From assembly GCA_025642075.2 (NCBI GenBank), contig JAODUO010000119.1, forward strand, positions 448,501 to 512,500: a DNA stretch of 64,000 nucleotides, read 5' to 3'. The DNA is from Ridgeia piscesae. Its lineage: Eukaryota > Annelida > Polychaeta > Sabellida > Siboglinidae. Made by a program: the position numbers and the translations under genes. Positions within the stretch are counted from its first letter, which is position 1; every line of letters starts with the position of its first letter. Below are positions 1 through 35,545 of the stretch, one piece after another. The notes beneath the pieces were generated by a model. The model did not search any database and was not told the DNA's origin. It was given only the letters and a program-made list of their open reading frames with translations.

Positions 1-300
1 CACCACAAGATATAGCATTAGTATCCCACACCTTCGCCAACACCACAAGATGAAGCATTAGTATCCCACATCTTTGCCAACACCACAAAATGGAGCATTA
101 GTATCCCACACCTTCACCAACACTACAAGATAGAGCATAAGTATCCCACACCTTTGCCAACACCACAAGATGGAGCATTGATATCCCACACTTACCCAGG
201 TACATCAACATGGAGGATTAGTTCCCCCCTACACCAACATAAAATGGAGCTTTAGTATTCTACATCTACCTTGGTACACCAACATGGAGCATTATGCCTT
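1..300. repeat. 40-bp minisatellite, left edge
   Basis: The window opens inside a tandem array with a 40-bp period. Units begin at about 1, 41, 81, 121 and 161, each carrying CACCACAAGAT, GAGCATTAG and TATCCCACAC segments. Copies become degenerate from about 190 to 300. The left end lies outside the window. The array is on the 3' side of the WD40 gene exons and has no coding potential. Confidence 0.85.
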
Positions 301-693
301 CCATAATGAGATGAGCAATATATTACAAATACTGAGTTAAAGGGAGGTTTTCTGTTAGGAATTAACAATTCGATGTTAAAAAATCGCATCACTTTGCATG
401 AATGGAAAATTTTGGTACATCCAAGAAAGGTCGCGACCTCACTGGAATGTAACTTCTGTCATCATGATGTCATCAGGATTCAACATGTCGCTACGTTTCT
501 GAAAGTGGTACTCTGCGATACGAACATGTATTTCCTCCCAAAACATTGTAACTATATCAAAGGTTAATTAAAACAAACCAGGGTCATAAATAGATTACAG
601 TAGACATAGACTAGGCTGTATGATATGATGTGGCAATAAAACGCAACAGGAAACGTCCCTTTAGAGAAACTGAAACTAGGCAAGAAAGGTCAC

Positions 694-3397
694 CTTGAGA
701 TTGTTGTCCCAGCCTCCTGTGATGAAGATGTGGTCATATTCGGGGTGACATTTCAGACCAAACACCCTCAATGCATGTCCCACCAAGTTATCGTCAGGAG
801 CAGAAATGCCAACATAACCTGTTATTATCTTTGTTAGCTGCAAACATGACAGGGTATTGACATATATGTCCGTTTACTTATCTTACAGTAAATTCTTCTA
901 ACAGTTTCTTATGCAAAGGTCTAATAATCTGGAATTGAATTCTAATTAACATCCAGCAAAAAAGACAACATCACAAGTTTTGCATTATCACTAAAAGCAA
1001 TTATTGTAAATGGGTATGAAAAGCTAGCTGAAGCTTATTCTATATAAAAACATCTATTCATATACATATGTAATTATAATATCCTTGTCATTGTCCACAG
1101 TTGGGATTACCACATGTCTGCTATACAAGTAAACTGAACATTTATTATTGAATATCATTGATAATTTTTACATACCTGGTCAGTTATGAAAACTTAAACT
1201 CTGTGTTACTCATGAAATGACTACTATATTGTGTATACAGCTATGGTTGGGTTGTCACGATTCTACACATGCCGATGTCCACAAGAAACAAACATAAAAC
1301 ATCACAGTATTTGACTAGCCATGTGCTTCGTATTTGTAAGAATCTCCGACATTACTGCTTATCAAATTAACTAAACAGCATGCTGCAGGAACCATGATGG
1401 GGAAACCTGTGAAGCAATCACACTGTGCCACTGAGTAAGGGGCGTGAGGGTGGAGGGGAGGGCGTGGGTGAGGGGAAGGGATTCTTTCTTCAACCGTGGC
1501 AAAGCTGTTGAGCGCTGGTGCCTCAAAGCACAATGACTCTGAATTTTAAAGATGCCACCATCTGGTGATCTGGGTCGTTTCACTTTTAGTTCGTCTGTTC
1601 TTGAATAGTGAACTGATAGTACTGAACACAAAATCTTCTTTTATTGTGAAACCTTAGCATAGCATAACAATTCTAAGTAGAATGTTTTCTTTTTTGTTTT
1701 TTATATCCTGTTATACATATATTTATTATTAGCTTAACATAATAATTTTTAATAGCTAATTTATCATTTTAAAGGACATTTTAGATACGTAATATTTATT
1801 AGCATAATATTAAAAAAAAATAGATACCCCAGGTTAATCTATCATTGTATAGGACATCTTAGAGATAATATTTATTTATTTACTAGATAAAAATACTATT
1901 TGTTAATGAATAAATTATCATTTTAAAGAACATGATATATATATATATATATTTTTATTTATTATATTTTATTTCATTGGCAATATGACACTCAAACACC
2001 AGAACACATTACTATTTGACATGACATGTATACGGCATATTGGAAATGGTGAACAAAGATTTATCATTATTGTCTGTCGACTGGTACCCAGGGCTATTTC
2101 TACTCCAAGCAACACAGAGGGTGGACGGGAGGGTGACGGGGGTTGGTAGTGGGAGGGTAAGATAAAAAAGGAGATTGGTGTTCGACTGTTAACTGTTTTA
2201 ACTTATTTTTCCAACTATATACACCTGACGTCATGATATAATCTTGACGACTGCACTTGTTGTGAGGCACTGATAAAGGTGACAGGAACGAGTGCCTTAC
2301 CGTCATTGTGTGTGAATCGTACATTCTCACATTCAAGTCCTTTCCCACAGTAATCACGTGTTGTCCACTGCATGATATATCGAGACAATGAGTTACGTTA
2401 TCTGTTTCTGAAACCATCACCAAATACACATATTCATCAGTGGACAAATCTTACGTTGGCTAGATGACCATTGTCCATCTATGGTGTGCGCAAGAAGTGT
2501 TTTACTGCATGTTTTGGGAAGAATGACAGGTATGTTTGAAGTGATTTGAGATGTAAATACTTGTCAGGGAGCAGAAACAGCCAAACAACCATTGCCCAAA
2601 CGTAAGAATATACCATTTTATGCGACCACAATTTGATGAGCATGGAGTCACAGTATATCTTAAATAATTTTTTAAACTTTGACATCTTCGGCACTTGTTC
2701 TTTATCTGCATTTGGTTTGAATCGCTCCTATCTAATCAATGTCAAATGTAAATTTTTTAATGCACGATAAATATGTGACAGATATGAATGGTGGCAAAGA
2801 TGATACTTATTAGTATCGTAGTGAAACATTAATGTTGTGCATTTGCACGCACGACACCAAAATGTACCTCGTACTTATAGCCTATAAAACGTTGCAACCT
2901 GTTGTAAATATATTACCGGTGAATATACAACAGTTATTTACTCCATATAACCCTATCTGTGCAACCAGACAAAGCCCCACTTTTAAACAACATTTTGCTC
3001 ACGCCAATTTAAAGTTAATGTGTAACATGTGAGTAACTCTGTGGAATTCTCGAGACAGATCTTGGAAGTGTTCTAGAAATATCAACTGCTTTAAAAAAAC
3101 AATACACTGATAATGTTTTGCTAAGTTACTGAAATGTATTGTCTCTAGTGGACTTGTCAACTTGTTATTCCATATCTAAACTGTTTTGTTTGTGTGTGTT
3201 ATATAATAATATTCAACTCCGTTAAAACTAAAAGATTATGTTGTACGCTGCAAACTGGATCTGTTTCTGGGTATAGTTATAAACTTTATAATTTGGGCAA
3301 GTGTTATAACTTCTGGAACGTTTCAATTTCCTGACTAATTAACATTTTGCTTCTTAGTGTATTGCAATTGTCACTGTTGTGATTGTTGAACTAAACT

Positions 3398-3435
<38 letters not shown>

Positions 3436-6400
3436 CTTTCACTGAAACTGATTCAGATGACTAATGTATCTGAATTCTAAGTATAATTCCTTGTATGCAT
3501 CCATATATTTTGAATAAGTGATAGTAATGTGACTAATGAACTAGAGGTTGTATCACTAATTCTATTTATGTTGTTCTGTTTACTTTCCTAGTCATGTATT
3601 TAGGATGTGTGCAATATTTACATTATAATAATTATTTCTTATATTATGGTTATGACCAAAAATATTGTTCGGGGATACATACTACTACAAGTTTTAACTT
3701 CTTGTGTATTCCCTTCAAATAACATTATGTGTATAGCATGTTTGTATTGTCTTAAATTATAATGTCTACTGAATGTTGTTTGAATAAATCATATTGAATT
3801 GAATTGAAAAAAATATATATACATATATATGCCAACAATTTTAAGCGATTTCTTCTGATACGACCTTGACGATGACCTACCTGTTGCGACAGACTGGGAT
3901 GCACCGGAGTTGGCCTCGCAGCAGTATACTGTTCCGTTGCCTGTCGACACAAAGAATTTGTACTTGTTCACCGGGTGGAAGCGCATGCACATGATTGCAG
4001 GGGAACCACGCTTGTAATGTTTCACTGGCCTCAAGATGGCGCCTGTGTCCGGCGACATGATCTGAATCATGACACCTTCACAATGACTACTCCATTCCAG
4101 AATGAAAACTGGAAAATGCGGAGGAATTATATTAATAATAAGAACATTTATATAGCGTCATAAATATAGATAAAATCCATTTGAAAGCACTGTATGTAAA
4201 TATATATTTATATGTATATATGCAGAATATATATATATAAGTTACGATGTAAAATTAATAATATAATTTTTTTTAAGTAAATGACAATACATAAAATATG
4301 TATAAAAATAATAGTACTAAATGATAAATACATAAGGTACAGCTAAAGATGATTATTAAAAAAGGATATATTGATAATAAATGAGTGAAGCCATTGTGTA
4401 AATTTTTTATATAAACATGTACAAGATAATGAATAGGTAAAATAAAATAAATAAAACAGTAAATAACCCTATCAGGTGTCTACACTCTATACACAGCCCT
4501 GAATATATGAGTCTTTTAAAAGTCACAAGGCATTAACCACAAACAACTGACCACAGAAAATGGGCCAAGAGGCCGTGAAGTCCTTTGGACTGTGTTATGA
4601 TTTTAGTGAATCATAGCGGCTTTTCAACAAGGAGTGTCAATACAAAATTTGATATGACCAATTTTTTAGAAAAAATAAGCACACCATTAAAATGGATTTT
4701 AAGTGGCTCAGAAATAGATGCCTTCAGAAGGATTTGATCAAACACAAGATGTCCTTGTGGGACATTACAACAGGAGAAGCCTGTACAAAATCAGAAAAGC
4801 TTATTATCCAGTTAAGGTTAATATGCTAATATGCATTTACACTGCTCTTGCTATCTCTGGATACATGCTCTGTGGACAGCTAACTTGAACATGTGTAACT
4901 TAACATTTGCAATGTCATCAACAAATGTTACTACTATTAGTACACTGTAATAATATTCTTAGTTATGACAATTATTCAAATAAAAATAAGCTCATCTACG
5001 GCACTAACATTCAGGTTACCCCCAACACTGGACATTGGCAACTTTACAGTGTAGCATGGATATAATTTGTTGTTGACCACTAATAACCACTATCTTGCCA
5101 TCAGTAACAGATCAGTCAGTCACAGACAGGCCATGCAGAGTGCGCCAACAGTAGGAGTCAGACCACATTTGCATTTTCCATAGGCGACCATTATAATGTT
5201 TCCTTCATTTCCTACTAATCTTGAGCAGCTCTGTTATTGACAATTTCACAGCATATTTACCCTCCATAGACAGAAGTTCTGTGAAAAATTTGTGAACTTT
5301 TAGTACCTCAGGCTCCCGTAAACTTCTTTCAAACTTTACACCCCTCCATGTCTGCTTGAACCACCCATGGATTGCCCCTGATTACATCACCAAGCAAAAT
5401 GACAACTGTATTAATACGCAGAAATGCACCGACTGACAGCTGTCGTAATTTGACAGCTCTGATGCCACGCTGCACGAAAAGATCATTTCTAATCATTCTA
5501 CACTATATATGTGCTCACAGAAATTCAGACAACCTGCATAATGCTGCTTTTAAGGGGTACTCTTTGGTCGGGGAATGGCGGACGAGCACCTTATTGTGGT
5601 CTTACATCAGTAGACAGCTGGAAAGAGAGGCCATAGGGTTGGCAAATACACAAGCCCTGGAATACACAAGTCCGGCGAATACACAACTCATGTTAGGCAG
5701 GACTAGGCTAATGTAAATATTTAGCCTTTGTGGGAGGCTTACAGGTACTGTTAGAAATATCCAATAAAGACAAATTTCTTGTGTCCTACCTCTTTACCCA
5801 AAGATGTCTATGCAAAATTAGAGAAATGGTAAGTTCACAGTTTCTGGAAACAGTAGGCACACAGAAAATGTACCAATTTTTGAGCTCTTAAAGGCTCTGG
5901 GTTGCCTTTAGAATTATCCAATCAAATATCAATTTAGTGGCAGTGCCCTAATATATGCATATGCAAAATTAGAAACTAGAACCCAAAAAGTTCCTAAGAT
6001 ATAGGAATGGGAACGCCGCTAGTTCCCACTTATATGGGAGCTAACAGCGGACATCGTATGCAGAGAGATGCCATAAGTCCGTTGGACCTTCGTCCCAAAG
6101 GACTAAAACCTGCCTATCCAAACAACTTAATGGGTGGTTTTCTGTTCACTTTTTTAACAAAATTATATCATACATTATAAATTACATATAGTATACAGTA
6201 TATAGTGTATGTTTGAATATATATGTTGTATGGTTGATACAAATAAATGATTCTTCTTCTTCGTCTTAGCACCATTGATCTATTGGCAACTACAAAATGC
6301 AAAGTTTTGTGAAATAAAACAACCTTGTCTTTTCTTTCTCTCTGGCTGACTTCGATTGAGTTATGCGAGTAACTCGAATAACCCGTATACCAATCGAACA

Positions 6401-9400
6401 TCCAAGATCACTTGCTCACATGACCCTTCTTGACATAGATAAACAAGGTCAATCATCAAGGGGGCTACCCGAGGCAATCACGGTTTGGAGAGGATTCACT
6501 TGAGTAACTACGTCATTAGCAGTGACAGCCAATTGGGAATGTAGGCCCCTACTGCACAAAAAATTACTTAACCATTAAAATTACTTAAACATTTAAATAT
6601 GGATTAAAGTCACCACATTCTATGAATTATAATTTAAGACCAAGAAGATGAACATCACAATTTACACACTAAACAACTGACTACTTAATTTAATTTATTT
6701 ACATAACGGGTTTATGTCCGTGATCATGATCATCGCTGTTCAGTTGGATTGGTACTGCGTGCGCAGCGTAAACCGCATACCACATTAAGGCTACGCGAGT
6801 AACTCGAGTAGGCCAATCGAGGTCGACATCTGGTGTTACCAGGTATTTACGATGAAATAATGCGGTCAGCAAGTGAACCAAAGTCAAACTGATTCAGCAA
6901 ATGCCTGAAAACGTATGTAAGTAAGTAATTTATTTTCAGAATCGCATACATCAGACAAATAAACATAATCAGCAAATGTGACAATAAATGATATAGTACA
7001 CGATTCCCGGTTGACAACGGAGCCAATTAAGGCTATAGCCAGTAATATAATATGAGGATAATACAATATGATGAATGCTTCAAAAGAATAAACTGGACAC
7101 TGTCAACCCATGTGTGGGGCATGACATATCATTATTTATGATATATTTCATTATTTTTTATTTAATATTATTATTTAAAAAGATATGTATTATTATTAAT
7201 TAAATAATGTATTTATTTATCTAATTTATTTTATTATTTTACAGTATATCAATATATGTATATTACGTTGACTGTTTAGATTAACTTCCTTTGTGCATGT
7301 TCTTGTATTGTACAGCAGCATAGAATATTATTGTATAAATATGTAAATATGTATAAATCAATAAATATTAACATTTACCAGGGTAATGCAATTTCATTAC
7401 CCCTCCCCCTTGATGGCTGAGGGTGTGATTGTGGGTAACGCAATAGGCAAGGATGCAAGAGAACAAGGAGCAGATGTTTACATGCATGTGTCCACTCATG
7501 TCACCACACACGAGGAAGTTGCCGTCCTTGGAGTACTGTACAGCCGTAACGACATTTTTCCCCGTTTCTGGGAATGACACCACCTTGTGGACACTGATGT
7601 TACTGTACGTCCTATACCCGAGCGCTGCAACAACGCAGGACAACCACTGAGGAACAGGACACTTGTTTAGCAACATTAGGAATGGTTGATTTTAAAACGT
7701 AAAAAGTAAAGATAATTAAGTTTTTATACAGTGTATCCCGTCCTCAGGTCTAGTCAGTGGGCTTTACAGAGAGGTTTAATTGAACAGGACAGTTGATTGG
7801 GAACAGGACAATGGAAGAGATACAGGACAAGTCATATGGAACAGGTTTGTTAAGAACAGGACAGCAATGAGAAATGGGGGAGTTGGCTATAGGCGAAGAA
7901 CAGGACACTTCAAGTGATTGGCATGGTTGAAGAGAACTGTTGGCATGGATGATGAGAACTGTTGGCATGGATGATGAGAACTGTTGGCATGGATGAAGAC
8001 AACTGTTGGCATGGATGAAGAGGACTGTTGGCATGGATGAAGACAACTGTTGGCATGGATGAAGAGAACTGTTGGCATGGATGAAGACAACTGTTGGCAT
8101 GGATGAAGAGAACTGTTGGCATGGATGATGAGAACTGTTGGCATGGATGAAGACAACTGTTGGCATGGATGAAGACAACTGTTGGCATGGATGAAGACAA
8201 CTGTTGGCATGGATGAAGACAACTGTTGGCATGGATGAAGACAAATGTTGACATGGATGATGAGAACTGTTGGCATGGATGAAGACAACTGTTGGCATGG
8301 ATGAAGACAAATGTTGACATGGATGATGAGAACTGTTGGCATGGATGAAGACAACTGTTGGCATGGATGAAGAGAACTGTTGGCATGGATGATGAGAACT
8401 GTTGGCATGGATGAAGACAACTGTTGGCATGGATGAAGACAACTGTTGACATGGATGAAGACAACTGTTGGCATGGATGAAGATAACTGTTGGCAAGGAT
8501 GAAGAGAACTGTTGGCATGGATGATGAGAACTGTTGGCATGGATGAAGACAACTGTTGGCATGGATGAAGACAAATGTTGACATGGATGATGAGAACTGT
8601 TGGCATGGATGAAGACAACTGTTGGCATGGATGAAGACAACTGTTGGCATGGATGAATACAACTGTTGGCATGGATGAAGAGAACTGTTGGCATGGATGA
8701 TGAGAACTGTTGGCATGGATGAAGACAACTGTTGACATGGATGAAGACAACTGTTGGCATGGATGAAGACAAATGTTGACATGGATGATGAGAACTGTTG
8801 GCATGGATGAAGACAACTGTTGGCATGGATGAAGACAAATGTTGACATGGATGATGAGAACTGTTGGCATGGATGAAGACAACTGTTGGCATGGATGAAG
8901 AGAACTGTTGGCATGGATGAAGACAACTGTTGCATGGATGATGAGAACTGTTGGCATGGATGAAGACAACTGTTGGCATGGATGAAGAGAACTGTTGGCA
9001 TGGATGAAGAGAACTGTTGGCATGGATGAAGACAACTGTTGGCATGGATGAAGACAACTGTTGGCATGGATGAGAACTGTTGGCATGGTGAGAAACTGTT
9101 GGCATGGATGAAGAAACTGTTGGCATGGATGAAGACAACTGTTGGCATGGATGAGACAACTGTTGGCATGGATGAAGAGCAACTGTTGGCATGGATGAAG
9201 ACAACTGTTGGCATGGATGAAGAACTGTTGGCATGGATGAAGAAACTGTTGGCATGGATGAAGACAACTGTTGGCATGGATGAAGAGAACTGTTGGCATG
9301 GATGAAGACAACTGTTGGCATGGATGAAGAAACTGTTGGCATGGATGAAGACAACTGTTGGCATGGATGAAGAGAACTGTTGGCATGGATGAAGACAACT

Positions 9401-9876
9401 GTTGGCATGGATGAATACAACTGTTGGCATGGATGAAGACAACTGTTGGCATGGATGAAGAGAACTGTTGGCATGGATGAGAATGTTGCAGGATGAACAA
9501 CTGTTGGCATGGATGAAGACAACTGTTGGCATGGATGAGGCATGGATGAAACAATGTTGGCAAGGATGGAATTGCATGGATAAAACTGTTGGCATGGATG
9601 AAGACAACTGTTGGCATGGATGAAGAGAACTGTTGCCATGGATGAAGAGAACTGTTGGCATGGATGAAGACAACTGTTGGCATGGTTGAAGACAACTGTT
9701 GGCATGGTTGAAGAGAACTGTTGGCAAGGATGAAGACAACTGTTGGCATGGTTGAAAAGAACTGTTGGCATGGATGAAGAGAAATGGTGCCCTTTGATGC
9801 CCCTATGTTATATCTGGCTCTACTCACAGCTGGTGTCAGAGACGTCTTTTTCGTGATGCGCGCTCATCGTACTCAT
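694..9876 (-). CDS. WD40-repeat protein, 5' part (partial at left edge)
   Basis: Exons on the minus strand in transcript order are 9876-9828 (ATG at 9876), 7624-7482, 4108-3881, 2407-2301 and 837-694. All have GT donors and AG acceptors. The junctions 1-2, 3881/2407 and 2301/837 fit in phase. The junction 7482/4108 does not, so an exon of length 1 modulo 3 is missing between 4109 and 7481. The predicted start is MSTMSAHHEKDVSD. Later exons show typical beta-propeller blades, for example FLVCGDMSGHMH, FHPVNKYKFFVSTGNG and HPEYDHIFITGGWDNNLK, the last ending where VWD is expected. The next exon should lie left of the window. The WD40 family forms protein-interaction platforms; I do not recognise which member this is. 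Intron 1 holds the 22-bp array. The first exon is less certain than the others, although its phase matches. Confidence 0.65.
1439..1481 (+). other. G-rich tract, possible G-quadruplex
   Basis: Eight runs of three or four guanines within about 42 bases, separated by one to five other bases, satisfy the usual G-quadruplex pattern. The tract lies in an intron of the WD40 gene on the non-coding strand, so the pre-mRNA would be C-rich. Confidence 0.6.
2125..2158 (+). other. Second G-rich tract
   Basis: Runs GGG, GGG, GGGGG, GGG and GGG occur within about 32 bases, with one intervening GG. This is the same WD40 intron as the tract near 1.45 kb and lies about 140 bp beyond the donor of the exon at 2301-2407. 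Confidence 0.5.
2500..2770 (+). repeat. Single arm related to the foldback element at 60.7 kb
   Basis: The stretch from about 2590 to 2760 matches 60690-60900 in order, sharing ATACCATTT, GAGCATGGAG and TGTAAATTTTT with similar spacing. It is a solo or half copy in a WD40-gene intron. Confidence 0.6.
3400..3431. repeat. (AT)n microsatellite
   Basis: About 15 uninterrupted AT dinucleotides in a WD40-gene intron. Confidence 0.9.
4109..7481. other. WD40-gene intron region with an unfound exon
   Basis: This 3.4 kb stretch should contain at least one short minus-strand exon, because the flanking exon phases (0 and 2 leading bases) do not match. I could not identify it. The stretch holds AT-rich sequence, and near 4140 a decayed repeat tail containing TATAGCGTCATAAATA. 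Short segments near 6360 and 6790 share the motif GCGAGTAACTCGA, and there is a repeat tail near 6.9-7.05 kb. Confidence 0.6.
6915..7050 (+). repeat. Interspersed repeat tail, copy A
   Basis: It matches 60205-60325 over about 120 bp, including the shared block CAATTAAGGCT and the preceding 'ttcccggttgacaac' or 'ttcctggttaacagc'. It is probably the 3' end of a retroelement. The class cannot be assigned. Confidence 0.55.
7917..9786. repeat. 22-bp minisatellite, about 85 copies, WD40 intron 1
   Basis: The core is AACTGTTGGCATGGATGAAG plus two bases. Variants at the last positions (GAC, GAG, GATGAG) recur in a larger ordered pattern, including blocks carrying AATGTTGACATGG near 8240, 8310, 8575, 8780 and 8840. 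All three minus frames are open over about 600 codons only because the unit lacks stops. These are not genes. Confidence 0.95.
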
Positions 9877-12812
9877 CTTGACTTGGCAGGACTATTCCCT
9901 CATTCTCCCTGAACCACAAACACAGCAACACATCTGAGCATCACAAACACAGCGGCACATCTGAGCATCATAAACACAGCGGCACATCTGAGCATCACAA
10001 ACTCAGCGGCACATCAGAGCATCATAAAACACAGCGGCACATCTGAGCATCATAAAACACAGTGGCACATCTGAGCATCATAAAACACAGCGGCACATCT
10101 GAGCATCATAAACACAGCGGCACATCTGAGCATCACAAACACAGTGGCACATTTGAGCATCATAAACACAGCGGCACATCTGAGCATCACAAACACAGCG
10201 GCACATCTGTGCATCATAAACACAGCGGCACATCTGAGCATCACAAACACAGCGGCACATCTGAGCATCACAAACACAGTGGCACATTTGAGCATCATAA
10301 AACACAGTGGCACATCTGAGCATCATAAAACACAGTGGCACATCTGAGCATCATAAAACACAGTGGCACATCTGAGCATCATAAAACACAGTGGCACATC
10401 TGAGCATCATAAAACACAGTGGCACATCTGAGCATCATAAAACACAGTGGCACATCTGAGCATCATAAAACACAGCGGCACATCTGAGCACCATAAACAC
10501 AGCGGCACATCTGAGCATCATAAAACACAGCGGCACATCTGAGCATCATAAAACACAGTGGCACATCTGAGCATCATAAAACACAGTGGCACATCTGAGC
10601 ATCATAAAACACAGTGGCACATCTGAGCATCATAAAACACAGTGGCACATCTGAGCATCATAAAACACAGCGGCACATCTGAGCATCATAAAACACAGTG
10701 GCACATCTGAGCATCATAAAACACAGTGGCACATCTGAGCATCATAAAACACAGCGGCACATCTGAGCATCATAAAACACAGTGGCACATCTGAGCATCA
10801 TAAAACACAGTGGCACATCTGAGCATCATAAAACACAGTGGCACATCTGAGCATCATAAAACACAGCGGCACATCTGAGCATCACAAACACAACGGCACA
10901 TCTGAGCATCATAAACACAGCGGCACATCTGAGCATCACAAACACAGCGGCACATCTGAGCATCACAAACACAGCAGCACATCTGAGCATCATAAAACAC
11001 AGCGGCACATCTGAGCATCATAAAACACAGCGGCACATCTGAGCATCATAAAACACAGTGGCACATCTGAGCATCATAAAACACAGCGGCACATCAGAGC
11101 ATCATAAAACACAGTGGCACATCTGAGCATCATAAACACAGCAGCACATCTGAGCATCATAAACACAGCAGCACATCTGAGCATCACAAACACAGTGGCA
11201 CATCTGAGCATCATAAAACAGCAGTATACATTAACATTACAAACACAGCAGCACAACTGAGCATTACAATTACAGCACTAAACTCAGCATCATAAAACTG
11301 CAGAAAACTTGAGCAACACAAAACACAGTACCAAACCTGAGCATCACAGACACAAGACTGACCACAGCACACCTGAATAGCACCCTCGGCAAATTACACA
11401 CCATAACACGACGCAGTAATTAGTGCATTGCAAAACTTGTAATAATGAGTCCATAAATACTTAATGCAAGGACTGTATTGATCTTTGAGTTGTCCAAACT
11501 GAAACACGATATTGATTACAGTTTATTTCAGCCCAGAGTTGTGTCATCAACTATGTCTTTGATACTCTGAGTAATTTGTATTATGAATTTCAAATATGTC
11601 ATTGGTAATATATTTATATAATAAAATATTAAATTCAACCTGCTCATGACAGATTTGACACTAAAATACTAATTTGTTCTACTTCAGCTTGCTATATTAC
11701 ACACAATAGTCTATATGTGGTCACCTGAAGAAGAATACTGTTTTATTAGACCAGTATTTCAAACAATGCATACACATATCCATGTCAAATAAATCAGAAC
11801 CAATACAAATATCACAGCAAACAATAAGTAATAATAACTAACAATACAATGTACGGTCAGGAGACTCCTCTAAGACCATGCTAGTCGTTATCAAGGAGCC
11901 ACCTTTCAGGAAATTTCATGTACAAAATTATCTAAAACAAATTCTTCCAGATTAGATCGAGAGAGGGGGCCGTATTTATGTAACGTTTTCTGCAAAAATG
12001 GTCTAAGACACCAACACGTAAAAGTTATATTCAATAGTTTATGACTTTATAGAGTGTGTGTAACACTTTTTGAACTGATGAACATTCCCAGGCTACAAGT
12101 ATAACTTTTTATTTTTAAATAATATATGTACTAATTATTTGTGATTTTTAATTTGTTTACCACTTATAGTTATTTGATCATGCACGCGTTTAATATTGTA
12201 GAAAAAGTATTTTTATTTTGTGGGCGTTTCCTGTCAAAATAACAACAAAACATGCCAATGCAATGCATTTTTAATAATCATGTATATTAACCAATTTTGA
12301 CACTTTTTATAGGAAGACAATTGCACGTTACCCGAAATTTAAATTGTTCTTTAGGTGAGTAAAATGTATTTACGTTAGTGGCAAAGAAACAGAAAATACA
12401 AACTTGCGTTTGTGATAGCACAGGTTGGGCGATAATAGCTGGTGCATGGAAATGCGAGGCAGTTTCGAAATATTTTTTGAGAATGTATCGGTGGTTTTTA
12501 TTGGCTCCTTCAGGTGGAGCATGCGTATTGGCAAGGCGCTACTTCTGCATATCCGGGGTTGAACATGTTTGTTGGTGCATATTTACTAGGCTACGTTTCA
12601 CCCTAACTGAAGCAAAGTCACAATATCGTAATATTGTGATGTTGGTCAGAGGAAATTCAATGTGTTTCTCGTTCTGGTGCAAGCTAAGTGCTCTGAATTA
12701 GCGTCGTCCCCAGCCAACCTCTCTGCCCTTGAACTCGATGGAGCCCACTTTTCAAACTCGGTTTTGAAGAAGGGTTTATCTTCAGTCCAGGGTTCGTGTT
12801 ACCGCCAACAAA
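9877..12812. promoter_or_regulatory. Divergent intergenic region, WD40 gene and Miro
   Basis: This 2.9 kb stretch separates the two head-to-head start codons, so both promoters should lie here. The WD40 side is filled by a 28-bp minisatellite up to about 11.36 kb. From 11.36 to 12.7 kb it is AT-rich with no recognised element. The last 110 bp before the Miro ATG is more GC-balanced and is the likely 5' UTR. No TATA box or initiator can be assigned with confidence. Confidence 0.5.
9908..11360. repeat. 27/28-bp minisatellite, about 50 copies
   Basis: Units carry CACAGYGGCACATCTGAGCA followed by TCATAAA or TCACAAA; a one-base A indel gives 27- and 28-bp forms. Copies are nearly identical from 9.95 to 11.2 kb and then decay. 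The array begins about 30 bp upstream of the predicted WD40-gene start codon, on the promoter side. Confidence 0.95.

Positions 12813-35545
<22,733 letters not shown>

Noticed and set aside
7624..7638. Alternative acceptor CCTCAG for the second WD40-gene exon
   Set aside because: It gives an exon start in a phase that does not match the first exon. TTGTTGCAG at 7625-7630 does match.
7750..9827. Three overlapping minus-strand open frames of about 610-670 codons
   Set aside because: They are the three frames of the 22-bp minisatellite, open only because the unit has no stop in that strand. The predicted products are simple repeats of HPCQQ/SSMPTV and have no independent start context.
9908..11360. 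CRISPR-like regular repeat array
   Set aside because: There are no unique spacers between repeats; it is a contiguous minisatellite in an animal genome. The same holds for the other arrays.
12378..12701. 107-codon plus-strand open frame upstream of Miro
   Set aside because: No recognisable domain and no splice context; it is rich in Cys and aromatics, as expected of a chance frame in AT-rich DNA, and lies in a probable promoter region.
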